The notes beneath the pieces were generated by a model. That model did not search any database. It was not told where the DNA came from and saw nothing but the letters and a program-made list of their open reading frames with translations. Source: Atrichornis clamosus (lineage: Eukaryota; Chordata; Aves; Passeriformes; Menuridae). From it: DNA of 64,000 nucleotides. The position numbers were made by a program, and so were the translations under genes. Below are positions 24,645 through 35,475 of the stretch, piece after piece. Location of the stretch: assembly GCA_013400975.1 (NCBI GenBank), contig WBMZ01004637.1:62001-126000 (forward strand), in the 5' to 3' direction. Position 1 is the stretch's first letter. Every line of letters starts with the position of its first letter.

Positions 24645-27057
24645 AAATCATCCTTTAAGTTGATCCAGTTATTTCACAAGTGAGGCTCACTCTTGCAATA
24701 TGAAGGATCGGAGTCTCATATACTCCAGCTATTTGAATTATAGCTCTAAGTTAATCCATACTCAGCTGAAAGTGACAGGAAGATCCTGATGTGACCCAGC
24801 CTCCCTGAAACCTGAGGCAGCAGGATGACTGCTATCCATGCACTATAAGGGAGGATAGATTCCCCACCATAGTTTAGACAGAGTGTACCCATCAAACTCA
24901 TGTGCCCAGTGACATGCAGAATACCTCAGGCACCCTGCCAGGCCTCCAACACTCCCACAGAGTGTGCAGCTCTCCCAGGGTCTCTTCTGTGTCTGTCTGA
25001 TCAAGAAAGGTGCCCCAGGACATTTTGAAGGGCACCAGAAATTTGTGTTTCAGTGTTGCAATTACTCCTTAAATGTTTAGATGCCTAATCATTGCTCACT
25101 ATCTGGAATCCCTGTTGAATCCAGTCTCCAGTTAGTCCTTGATAGCTTGGGTCTGCCAGAGCATGGTGGGCAAAGCTGGACTGTGCTCTCTGAGGTAGTC
25201 AAGGGGACTGGCAGTAGACACCTGTCTACCATTGTCAGCAAAATGCAAGGAGTTCTTGCACTATACCATTTTTTCCAGATGCTAAGTTTGCTGCTTTTAT
25301 TTCTTTCTAATACTGTGGCTGTCCCTTCCTTTGCTGCTGGCCAAAACTTTTAAATGGCAGTTTTCTTAAATTAAAACAGCCTGACTCCTTTCTGTGTTGA
25401 CTGGCAGCATTTCTGTCCCAAGCCTTTGAATGGTGCACAGCAGAGGGGGCAGAGCTGAGACTCCACATGTAAATGTGATCATGGTGTTTGTAAAGCATCA
25501 GTCTCTAAACTCAGCAGAACAACTGAGTCTCTCTGTGCTCCCCAACTCACTGATTTCACTGGGGTTTGAGTCAGCCACTAATTTTGCCTCTCCTGCTTGG
25601 TCTTCATGCCCATTACCAGCAGCCTGACTGCTAAGCATGTAATTAATACATGCTTGCTGTATTTATTGTATGGTTCCTTGCCTTCCTTTTATCATAATGA
25701 GTATTTGTGGAAGCCACACATGTTCTGGGAAGAATCAAATCTTAAATTACTATTTCCTTGAGGCAGAAAAACAATCTGGAAAGATGTTAAATGACAAAGA
25801 AATAAACACTAAAAAAAAATTATTGATTTTATCAGTCTCAGTCTCTTGACTCACCATGTTTCGCTGGAGTTTATGTTTGTAGAAATATGTTGAGCTTGAC
25901 AGATGTATTCTGTGAAATAAGAGTAATGCAGTGATGAATCAGGCCCTTGATTTACCAGCTATTCTGTCTAAATCCCACAGTTCAGTATTTACCGTTTTAG
26001 GTATGTCTTGCTAAATAGAAAATTTGCTATCATGATGATGTTCAAGGAGTAGTCTTTGTTTTCCCTATTAATTGGCTATGCTAGTGTATTGGCAGTTGTC
26101 CCAGAGCCACTGAAAAAATAGACTACATATAATATGTATCATAAAGTTTGCCTGGTATAAATAAAAAGGTCATGACTATTTTCCCTGTTGCTCATCCATA
26201 TGTTTTGTATTTTCTTTCTCAATATTGTGCTGTTCCTTGTTTTCTGTAGTGATATTTTTGCTAATAATAGTAAAGGGTAATTTAGGAAGCTATTGAAAGT
26301 ATTTCAGAACATCTAGCTGGAAAAGAAAAGTTTCCTGAAAAGACCTATGGAACCAGAGAAAATGTCATTAATTCACACATTTTGTATAAGGTAAGATAAG
26401 CATCAATGAAATAAAATTGACATAATGATTTGAAAATCCGGGAAGAGCTTTATATTCCAGAAAAGAGAAAATGCCTTAGTTTCAGAGTGAAAAAAAGAAA
26501 CTGTTTTAGATTGAATCTTCTTGGCTTTTCAGTGACCTTCAGCTTCGTCTTTACTGTACTGCCTGAGGTAATGAGAACACCAAAGAAATATGAAGGTAAT
26601 TCCTGTGCTCCCAGGAACTTTGTTAATTGAAATGCATTTCCTTAAGCTCATTGGGTTACTTCTAGGAAAGGCATCTCAGCTACCTGTTTATGCAGAGCAT
26701 TTACTCAGCTAAGCCTGAAACTCAGTGGTTCATGAAGGCAGTCCCTGTCCAGCCTACTAGATATAGGGAATCCTCTTCTGGGACACACAGCAGTCCCCAC
26801 ACTTGATACAGAGCTGGCATCTGCTACTAGTTTCCTATTAGTTTGAACTCTCTGATCTGGATACAGCACAAAGGAAATAACACTTTCTGCGCAAGTGGAA
26901 AAGTTTCTGCCTGATTTCTTCTGGGAACACAATTTTTCTTCCATTAACCAAGAAAAAAGTTGCACACTATGAATATTACATACATGCAGTAAGCCTTCTT
27001 AAGTATGTCCATCTTACGTATCATCTCTTCAGGTATAGCTGTCTCTTTCATCCTACT
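24645..27057. other. Non-coding unique sequence
   Basis: I see no gene or transposon. Short frames (60 to 90 codons) have no recognisable domain. AT-rich stretches dominate from 25.6 to 26.4 kb. Confidence 0.5.
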
Positions 27058-27118
27058 GAGTAATTAAGGTTACAACCTTAAAGGTCTTTTCCAACCATAA
27101 TGATTCTGTGATTCTATG
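27058..27118 (+). mobile_element. CR1 LINE tail fragment
   Basis: About 60 bp of the extreme 3' end of CR1. It keeps AAAGGTCTTTTCCAACC, which matches the conserved 3' UTR end, and two tail units (ATTCTGTG, ATTCTATG at 27103-27118). It is an extreme 5' truncation product, oriented on the plus strand. Confidence 0.85.
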
Positions 27119-28549
27119 AGCAGAATAATGTGAACCTGAATAAACTGCTGCCTTACCAAAGCCCACAGTCAGGGCACTTGATATTCACTCAGAAAAGGAG
27201 CAGTCATAGAGTACCAGCTTGTGTGATTGACACTGTCTGCCATTTTTAGCCTCTTCCTGCTTGCGCTGACAGGATTTCACCTCCCATTTCTGAGCACCTT
27301 GTAAGAAAAGTTTTCATTCCTGGCTGGTACTGAGCTACCTTCCTCCTTACTCTGCCTTGGGCAGTTTTCCCAGGAGCAGTTTGGAAGAGGGGAGTCCGCT
27401 GTGACACAGAAAACACAGCTTGATACTGCTTCCTCATTTATTCCAGATAGTCATTCAGAAACACAGGGTGTGTTATGCTGCCTTCTCCATCTTTTCTGTG
27501 TTGCTCTGGTGGTGAGGGGAAACAAGATCCTGTTTCCTTCCTTCCTTTTCCAAATTCTACTTTCCTGCTGTAGTCACCCCAGGCTGGCAGCGTCCTTCCC
27601 CATCACAGAGCCGGTGTGAGCAGCGCTGGCACTGCTGTGACACACACCACTCTGAGGAGCAGGGGGGTGAGTCTTCAAATCAAATCAATTCATAACCACC
27701 TACCTACAACCTTCCTACTAGAAGGCCACCTCCCAGGTTAAAGACTGTCAGCTGAGAAGGGAGCAATTTGGATCTTTATTAAACAGGGCTTTTAAAAGTC
27801 TGGGAAAAGTGAGCAATGTCAAGCCTGACACCTAAACCTTATACTAAAGTTTTTGCTGCTTCTACCATGAAAACTTATGTTCCATGCAGAGTAATACAAA
27901 TTTTTCATCAAATTTGGGCGTATTTTTCTGCATATGCCATCAATAAGTACCAGTCTAAAAGGAAAACTGATTATTTCACACAATGCTGACCTTCTTTCTC
28001 TATGTATGTTATTTGAACCCATCCTCTGTTGTCTTGTGAGCTGTTGATGATTACATCTAAAACGTTATCTTTTAAACACAGCATGAAACTAATTACAGTC
28101 ACTCATATCTCTAGGCACCTTGGCTGCAGCCCTGATTATTCTTAGCTCTAGATCAAGAAAGACCAATGACCCCTTATTTTAGAAATTCTTCATGTATAGA
28201 TTTTATCTTCACTGTCTGTACTTCAGACACATCTTTTAGACAAGGAAATACAGTCAAGGACAGTTCTTTGACCATTTCTGACTTTCCCAAAATTCTTTGT
28301 AACCAAGCCTACATAGGAATTTTGCCCTCAAAGCAGCTACATCATGAGCAATGCCAGTGACCTCAACAAATTTCCTGAGAATGAATCTGATGTCAGTAAA
28401 GAAAGGACCTTTTCTGTCTCTATTTTGCGGATCCATTTTTGCTACCAGATTAAGGCTTCAACGTTCCTTTTTTTGGGTACTTTACCTTATTATTTATTTG
28501 GTGTCCTAAGCCCTTTAAATCCTGTCTAGCTAAATCTGAATTATTAAGG
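27119..28549. other. Non-coding unique sequence
   Basis: I see no gene, RNA or repeat apart from the flanking CR1 pieces. Frames are short and have no domain. Confidence 0.5.
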
Positions 28550-28960
28550 TCTTGTGAAGAACATGAGAAGTACCAGAAGGTGGTTCAAAAGGTAACAAAC
28601 TTGTCTGAAAGGAGTAGAGACAAGATGCTCTCAGGAACGACAGAGCTGACAGTTCAGCTACTTGCACACAGCAAAAACCAGACAGCAACATAATCCTTAT
28701 AAGGAAGAAAAGAAAAAAAGAAAAAAGAAAAGAAAAAAAAAGAGGAAGAAGGTGTGTAGCTGGTGTAGATTTGTCAAGGAGAAATTGTGTTAAACTCATC
28801 TAATTTCGTGCTGAAACAGAATTTCAGGCTTTGCAGATAAAAACTAGGTATTGTTGACTTACATCTCAGCTTAGAAAGGCTTTTGCAATATCTGACACAG
28901 ATTCTCATAAGAACATTCGAGGAAAATGGTATACGAAGGGTGAAAAAAAGATGGGGAAGC
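28550..28960 (+). mobile_element. Old CR1-like LINE fragment (RT region)
   Basis: A degraded internal piece of ORF2 of a CR1-group element, sense on the plus strand. GAGAAGTACCAGAAG near 28564 matches the segment before the reverse-transcriptase domain. GATTTGTCAAGGAGAAATTG near 28770 matches the conserved HGFVKN.SC region. The stretch near 28860-28915 translates, with in-frame stops, in register with the YLDFSKAFDTVSHDIL motif (Y, K, F and H remain). No 3' tail is present. A 52-nt purine tract lies inside it. It is more diverged than the copy at 23.5 kb and so is probably older. Both ends are approximate. Confidence 0.72.
28701..28752 (+). repeat. 52-nt uninterrupted purine tract
   Basis: Fifty-two consecutive A or G residues, mostly (A)nG with n of 2 to 9. 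It is low-complexity, and polypurine-polypyrimidine tracts of this kind can form triplex DNA. It sits within the CR1-like fragment and may have expanded after insertion. Confidence 0.88.
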
Positions 28961-28987
28961 CTTCCATTGAGCCAGAAATGGACAAAA

Positions 28988-29023
28988 GAACAAACAAAAG
29001 AACATACAAATGAACAAAAAAAA
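28988..29023 (+). repeat. 12-bp tandem repeat, three units
   Basis: Three successive 12-bp units, GAACAAACAAAA, GAACATACAAAT and GAACAAAAAAAA, start at 28988, 29000 and 29012. The period is a multiple of three, so an open frame crossing it reads as a repeating EQTK-type peptide. Nothing else supports coding. Confidence 0.8.
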
Positions 29024-32000
29024 GAAGGTAGGGAAAGTTTACCAACAAACAAATTTTATGTGGGCTCTCTCCTCCATTTTTTCCCCTCTATTTTATTTTC
29101 TTTCCTGTTTCCTCCATTCCATCCAACTCTGCGGGAGTTGGTGGCAGCTTCAGTTCTCTTCCAGCTCAGTGACAGTGTACCAGCCCAGAGGTGCTGATGA
29201 TAACTATTACTTTCAAGAGCTGTAGGAAGAGAGAGAGATTTGAGTGCAAGTCATGGCTACATCTGACAGGTATTGTCAACCTGAAGGGATTAGCAAAAGA
29301 CATTTAATTTTCACTTACCAACAACAGCCTTGCCCTACAGGGAAACCTACAAGTCCACCTCAAAACCCACAGTTTAATTGCTTTGAGCTATCTATCCGGC
29401 GTTGCCTTTCACCTCCAGTCTCTGAGGGTGCTCCTGCCTCACACATTCATTCAGGGTCCCAAATGTTATGTACAGCAGCAAAGTACAATGCCAGGGTGAC
29501 TTCTTTTCTGGTGAGAAAGGGCCATGGGACTCTCTGGCTTCCTTTCTCCCAGCTGCAGCAATTTTCACTCTTCCTGCCTGGGGACAAAACACCCAGGCAG
29601 ACTGCCCAGTTCATGGGCAGTCTCTGGAGGAACACAGCACTGCCACCCCTCTGTACATCATGGGTCACGCAAGAACCCCTTGCCACCTCCTCTCCACCAC
29701 AGTCTGGGAGCATGGGACTGGAGTGCATGCACTGCTCTTCTGCACACCAGGAAGGAGGGGAGGTTTGGCCCATCTGAAAGCATTTTTTTTTTACAAATGT
29801 TTTTCTTCAGGGACAGTCTCCCTTGGGCAAGTCACCAGAACCATAGCAATGCAGTAAAACTGGCAGAAAAGACAAACAGAGCCATCCCACTTCATATGTT
29901 TCCAGCAATGCCCTGCTGTGACTTGTTTCCACAGGACCCTAGGAAGCTGAAGTACCACCCTGGCAAGAGCTGACATAAATGTCGCACCATAGGATACTGT
30001 TTGCATTTTTTTTGACAAAATATTTAGCATGCCCATTCCCCCGAGTCTCAACACAGGAAACTTGGCATGATATCACACAAGGTTTTCAGGCACAAATTTG
30101 CTTCTTATTCTCTGGAGAAGGCATGAGCCGCCTAGCTAAAATGCACTTTACACCACATTATTAAAAAAAAACAAACAAACCCTAACCAAAACAACAACAC
30201 AAAACTTGTCAAAACATATTTAAGTCTGCTTTATTTTCCATCTCTGCTAATTCCTAGAGATGAAATAATGTTTTTAATGCCCTGGGTGCAGATGGTTCCG
30301 GAGTGTGTGAGTCCCAGAGATGCTCAGGGAACAAACTTTACTTCATGAACATGTCAAGACCAAGGACCCTCTGGAATAAGTGAGCCCAAGGACCCTCTGG
30401 AACAAGTAGCCAGGCCACGAGTTTGATTCATTGAATTTGTCATAGGTCAAAGAGAAGCTAATTGTGTGGCACTGTGCAGGATGTATCATCATTACAGTTA
30501 TTCACGTTTAGTGGGTCAGTGTCTAAAGACCAGCCATGGATGAATCCTTGTACAAGATTAGCTGACAGCCCCTGAATCATGGAAGTTGCAGTTCAATAGC
30601 CAGAGAAAGGGTTGGGAAAAACACCTAACACACACAACATTCATGCACAGCAATCTCAGAGTGCTTTATTTTATTTCTGTCTCTCTATGTGTGGGTTAAA
30701 TAAGCATGGGTAAGATAAATGAAAAAGTGAATGCAGAAGAGATGAGAATGAGCAGATGAGACAAGGAAAAAAGAGACAAAATACACATTTTAAAGATCTG
30801 GATTTCTCTTTAACCATGATACCCTATATTTTCATCAAGCCTAGGATCCAATCCACGTGTTTCCACACACACTCTCCTGTCACAGCCCAATCCACGTGGG
30901 CAAGGCTTGAGGAAGTTGTTGCATGAGAGGTATAGGTTGTGTGTCAGTCTGCAGGTTTAGAAGTTGTTCTGCCTGTTTAGATCTTTCATCCAGACCTGGG
31001 AACACAGCTCCCAGTTTGATTTCTATTACTGGCAAGTAGCCATCCGCCAGTCCCATGTGTTGTGCTTAGCCTGCCTGACACACGCAGCAGACTCAGTCCT
31101 GAGGGCAGGCTGACAAGGGGCTGGTGCACGCTTGCATTTCCTATCAGTGACTGAAATGTATACACCAGCACTTTCTGCGGATGGGAAATGGGAGAGCACA
31201 CAAATGTCAGGAAGAGGTTTGACGTCAATACTTCTAAAAGTCAGTACTCCACAAGACAGCAATGCCATTTGGAACTTTTTTTGTAATTCCACTCTTAATC
31301 TTGCCTCCAAAACAGGTCTCCTATCATCATGTTTAGGAACTGTTGGGGTATGTCCAAATTCCCTTTTCTGCCATCTGGGAATGTTCAGCGAGTTTCCTTC
31401 TTTCTACCTTTTGGGTGCAAATGACTTGAGAGAAATACACAGAGGTATTCAACAACTTCGAGTTTCATCAGTTTTCAGCTTTCATCTTCTTGGACACTTC
31501 AGTTTCACATGATCCTTCCTTTTACATCAACTACCAGTACAATTTACATGGTAACATGTTCATAAAGAAGATTTATTTTTGATGCTCAGATTGCTTGTGA
31601 AGAGGTCCTTTCATGCTGTCTTTAACCATTGCACAAGCAACTGTGTCTTGAAGTGCTGCAAGTGATCTGGACAAATCATACCAGCTGATGAAAGCACTTC
31701 TACTGAGACCTGAGAAATGAGACATTTAACTCTTGCAGTTGTATAAGGGCAGTATTAAGAAACATGAAAACTGAGAATAGACCAAAAAGCAGAACATTTA
31801 CATCTTTCCTGAACTGAGGTCTGAACAAGATACTGAAAATATAGTGTGGAGGAAACTGAATGGATGAGGCAATATCCAAACATAATATCCAGTGATATGA
31901 CACTAACTGAATAAAGGTATTGCCAGTGACTGTAACATTCATATGTGTTAAATGCATGGATATTTATCCAATTAAAACCATGTAAAGTAGGTGTGTGATA

Positions 32001-32822
32001 GAAGATTGAGATCAAGGAGAACACATTATACAATGTGTAGAAGATGAAACATATATAATATAAATACATACATAAAGGAAAGGCTCTCTTTGAACATAAG
32101 TTGCTGGACAGCCAGACCCCATCTTATAACTGGCACAAAGTACACGTATAGCTTTTCCCCATTGTGCACTGCTATGGAAACCTACCCAATGAACCTGGTG
32201 TGCAGCTGAAGAGTCCTGAGTTAAGATCAGGGTCTGCAATGGCTGACTGTGACAAGGAGGGAACATCTCCAGCGTAGAGTTCCGACCAAGGGGTACCCTG
32301 TGCTGCTGGCATGTTCCCAACCCTCATGTTCTGGAAAAGGCTGACCAGAGCCCAAAAGGTTTCAGACCTGCAAGGCAAAGCCTTTCAAGAATCTCCAGCT
32401 TTTGTTTCTGCCCTCCTAATTCTGTGCATGGTCAGCTCTGTAGGTCCACCTGCTGTGTTCCTTGCCCTCACAAGCAGACTCTGGCATTCTCTCATTGAAC
32501 CAGCCGTGAAATGATTTCCAGCACCAGCACAGCAGTGCAGCAGACCTTTTAGTAAGGCTACAACTAAATGACACCTCATAGACATGTAGCAAGTTTTCCC
32601 TCCTGTACTCAGTCGAATGGAGTTTCTTCTAAAGTACTGAGCTACCATAAAGATAGCAGTCCAGTTAAGTAACATAAAAATCAAGCAGTTCTCCTAGTAA
32701 GATGTGGTATCTAATAGGAACTCTGGACAGCAATTCCCCTCTGTGGTTGACTAGCAGGGTGGTATCCCTGGGTTCCACATAAAAATTTGCACCACTCATT
32801 GTATTAATCAGTTTTCTGCAGG
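29024..32822. other. Non-coding unique sequence
   Basis: I see no gene. From 29.24 to 29.97 kb several frames are open at once on both strands (177, 149 and 129 codons on plus, 108 on minus). This reflects few stop trinucleotides in a GC-richer stretch rather than a gene. An A-rich patch lies at about 30160-30210. Confidence 0.5.
30360..30411 (+). repeat. 26-bp tandem duplication
   Basis: The unit CCAAGGACCCTCTGGAA followed by TAAGTGAG/CAAGTAG occurs twice, starting at 30360 and 30386, with three or four differences near the end of the unit. It looks like a recent local duplication. Confidence 0.85.
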
Positions 32823-33347
32823 TCATGGCTCCTTCCACACCTTTTCACTTGTCTCACAGGAAGACATATGGCTCTTGCTCATTATTGCCTTGCATTTTCC
32901 AAATTCACGCATGGATCCCATTGCCACAGCATTTGCAAGCTGTTGTTTATTAAAGCAGAGGGACGCAGGTGTTTCTTCTGCCTTTGTGCCAGCATAGGCA
33001 AGGGAACCATGCAGAGATGGAGCCCACTCATGCTCCACTGCATTTTTGCTCATAAGCTCTTTGGGTTTTGTGTGGCCTCCACGGACACGTGCAACAAGCT
33101 TGCTGACTAGAGGAAAAAAATCCCCCTTCTTGTAAGTGAGTTCTGCAAGGCAATCAAAGCAGGTCAGAGGAACATTAAAAACATCCTGCGGTTCTGCTTC
33201 TCTGTAATTAGTGGCTGGTGGACAATTATAGAGGAAGGAGTCAATGACTCCATGTCTTCTCAAGGTACTGTGCCTCCAGAAAGGTCTGGCAAATAAATAA
33301 TAAACAAAGGAGAGCAAGACATCCACAAAAACACCAGACAGAAGCAC
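32823..33347 (-). other. 174-codon open frame, unrecognised
   Basis: A minus-strand ATG-to-stop frame whose conceptual product starts MLLSGVFVDVLLSFVYYLF, a hydrophobic N-terminus that could pass for a signal or membrane segment, and is otherwise hydrophilic with eight cysteines. I recognise no domain or family. There is no promoter, CpG island or poly(A) context. A frame of this length is near the upper end of what 64 kb gives by chance. It is listed because it is one of the four longest in the window. Confidence 0.12.
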
Positions 33348-33431
33348 TCATGTGACTCTATAATCTCTGCCCTTTGCAGGTCATTGGATTCAGTCAGTTT
33401 TCAAGGTTAGAGCTCTTCTTTTCTTTGCCAG

Positions 33432-34060
33432 GGGAAGATCTTCTCCTTGCTGAGGGAAATATGTGGCAACAGTGGTTCAGGATGACATCTGTGGGATTTA
33501 ATGTGCTTTGTCTTTCTCACGGGCTCCCTAAAGTGCAAACCAGTGATTATCTTGAGAAAACCATCAGAGTCTGCTGCATCAAAAATGCCAATTAAACAGG
33601 ATAGTGAGAAGGAAGAGAGAAAATACTTGGGAAAAAGGAGGTTGAAGAGGGTGCAAGATGAAATGGATTACCTCTCTGACAGACTTTAGTGGTTCTAGAC
33701 CAAATGTCACATTTTGTTCACATTCAACAGGATATACTACGGGGAAGGGAATCCAGCTCTAATGGCTGATAGATATTTTCTATGGTTTCACAAGGTATTT
33801 TGCCTCTGTTGGTCTGGTTTTTATACAACAGCTCATCTAATGAAGTCGTTCTGTTGTCCTTTCCAACAATTTTGAAGTACAGCATGTGTTGATTATCTCA
33901 GTTGAATGGATCTGAGTTCATTTATAAGTGACTTTGTTTTGCCATTTTTTTCCACTTCTTTGTTCTTCCCTTCTCTGTCTAAAGCACACAAATTGTTTGT
34001 AGAGGGTAAAACATATAAACAGTGTGATTCAGTACAATAAAGAACAGCTTGTTAAAAATG
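33432..34060 (+). other. Candidate 3' terminal exon
   Basis: A strong acceptor (CTCTTCTTTTCTTTGCCAG, AG at 33430-33431) begins a segment holding a 62-codon frame (33501-33689). The frame's C-terminal half is highly charged (SEKEERKYLGKRRLKRVQDE). AATAAA follows at 34036-34041. The frame is closed upstream by a stop at 33483-33485, so the segment would be non-coding or would need an internal start. This is inference from signals only. Confidence 0.2.
34036..34041 (+). promoter_or_regulatory. Poly(A) signal AATAAA with GT-rich downstream element
   Basis: AATAAA is followed, about 20 to 35 nt further on, by TGTGCTTTTGGTGTATTTGG, which resembles the GU-rich element downstream of a cleavage site. 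It is consistent with the end of a plus-strand transcript. Confidence 0.35.
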
Positions 34061-34874
34061 TGCTTTTGGTGTATTTGGAACACAAGCTTTTCCTCTTTCT
34101 ATCACGCCTTGGTACAGAATGCATTAGCTGAGGTTGCACTGGGAGTCCCATTTTAAAAATCTCTTTTCTTCTTCCCATAAAAGCCTGAAAAATTCTTCTT
34201 TTCAGTTGAAATTATGTGTGTTTTCCTTTAAGCCAAAGAAAATGTTTTACAAAAGTTTGAATCAAATTCATACACCTTTTAGTTTCATGGAACTCATGAA
34301 GCTTATCAGAAACAAATCTTTCTGAAATGATTAGCCATGGCATGGAAAATCTCTTTATTCTTTTTTTTCCTTTCTTCTTTTTATCTTGCTCAAAGGAAGA
34401 CAATGAGAGCTTTTCTATCTTTCCACTGAAACAGAATCAAATCCCATCCTTTCAGCTGAAAAATTGCATGTGACTCATTCCTATGAGCCAGTCCAACCTG
34501 TGGTTGCCATTATGGTTGACTTTAACCCACGAAGAGTTGAAGCAGCTGAACATCTGTTTAGTACACACACAGTCATAAACATTCACTGAGCGTCAACCTA
34601 TATGTCTGGAGCAGCACACTGACATAAATACAGCCAATGAATATTAGTTATGAGGCAGTGTTTTGTTCTGGAGATCTATCACTGCCTAAGCTTCCTCAAA
34701 AGAGTACAACTCTCTCAGCATCGAGACTGATGTGTTTGGGCCTGCTCCTATGGCTTCACTTGCCCGGGCAAACTGCAGAGGCAAGAATGCTTTGAATAAA
34801 AATTTCAAAGCTGACATGCTTTGAATAACAAATAAATAATGGCATGCAGGTAGGGATGCAGTTCTGACTAGGAA

Positions 34875-35475
34875 TCACCCGGCCACCGGGAATGGTTTGC
34901 ATGAAGGGGAGAGGTGCAGCTCTGAGGCCAAGGGCAGATCTTGGAGCTGGGGAGGAACGTGGGTTCTAGAGCCTCCACCAGGCTGCCCACCTTGTGCTGC
35001 CCATCTCCCTGAACCCCAGGTGTTCTTGCTTCCCAGGAAGCAGGATGAAGAGGGAAGTATTTGCCTTAAGTCATAGGGACAGGGTGTGGGGAGTGAGGGT
35101 GGATGGACAGAGGTGAATGGAATGGTGGAAGGAGTGACCGTGGGCTCAGAGGCTGCGCTGTGGTCACAGCACTGCCTGCGGGTGTAAATGCTGTGCTGCC
35201 TCCTCCCCACACCCGTCCCCTCTTCCCCTGCAGGGGCTGCATCTGTCACACAGGCGGGGCTGGGTACACGGGCCACCTGTGGGGACCTGCTCTTCAGTGA
35301 TGACAGACACTTCGTCTGGACCCCTGACAGCAGGAACCAGCAGGGCTGGTGGCTGCAGCTGGAGAGAGCGGGGCTGCAGTCGGGATATTGCCAGGCAGCT
35401 TGGCTGGGATGGGGAGAATGGAGAGGGGACCAGAGCTCCCTTTGTTGCAGAGTGGGGAGCATAGGTTTTCTTTGA
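34875..35475. other. GC-rich block with open frames on both strands
   Basis: A locally GC-rich segment with about a dozen CpGs, too few for its GC content to count as a CpG island. The minus strand has the longest frame of the window (195 codons, 34875-35462), rich in Pro, Ser and Gln and without a domain. On the plus strand a strong acceptor (TCCCCTCTTCCCCTGCAG, ending 35233) opens a frame of about 80 codons to TGA at 35473-35475. That frame includes a tryptophan-rich stretch (FVWTPDSRNQQGWWLQLE). No good donor follows. I recognise neither product. It may be a non-coding GC-rich island or a decayed exon. Confidence 0.25.
35076..35099 (+). other. G-quadruplex motif
   Basis: Four G-runs (3, 3, 3 and 3 or more residues) lie within 24 nt, with loops of 3 to 6 nt, on the plus strand of the GC-rich block. 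It fits the usual folding rule but is weaker than the motif at 16953. Confidence 0.6.

Noticed and set aside
25190..25205. let-7-like word TGAGGTAGT
   Set aside because: Only the seed matches, the rest of the mature sequence and the hairpin arm are absent.
29244..29973. Long overlapping frames (177, 149 and 129 codons) on plus and 108 on minus
   Set aside because: Several frames are open at once on both strands, which reflects few stop trinucleotides in a GC-richer stretch. No domain is recognisable.
30175..30190. Telomere-like ACCCTAACC
   Set aside because: Only about one and a half repeat units are present within an A-rich patch, so it is not an interstitial telomeric repeat.
33840..33880. 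Possible CR1 tail because of GTCCTTTCCAACA
   Set aside because: The neighbouring bases do not continue into the CR1 3' end, and no ATTCTRTG unit follows.
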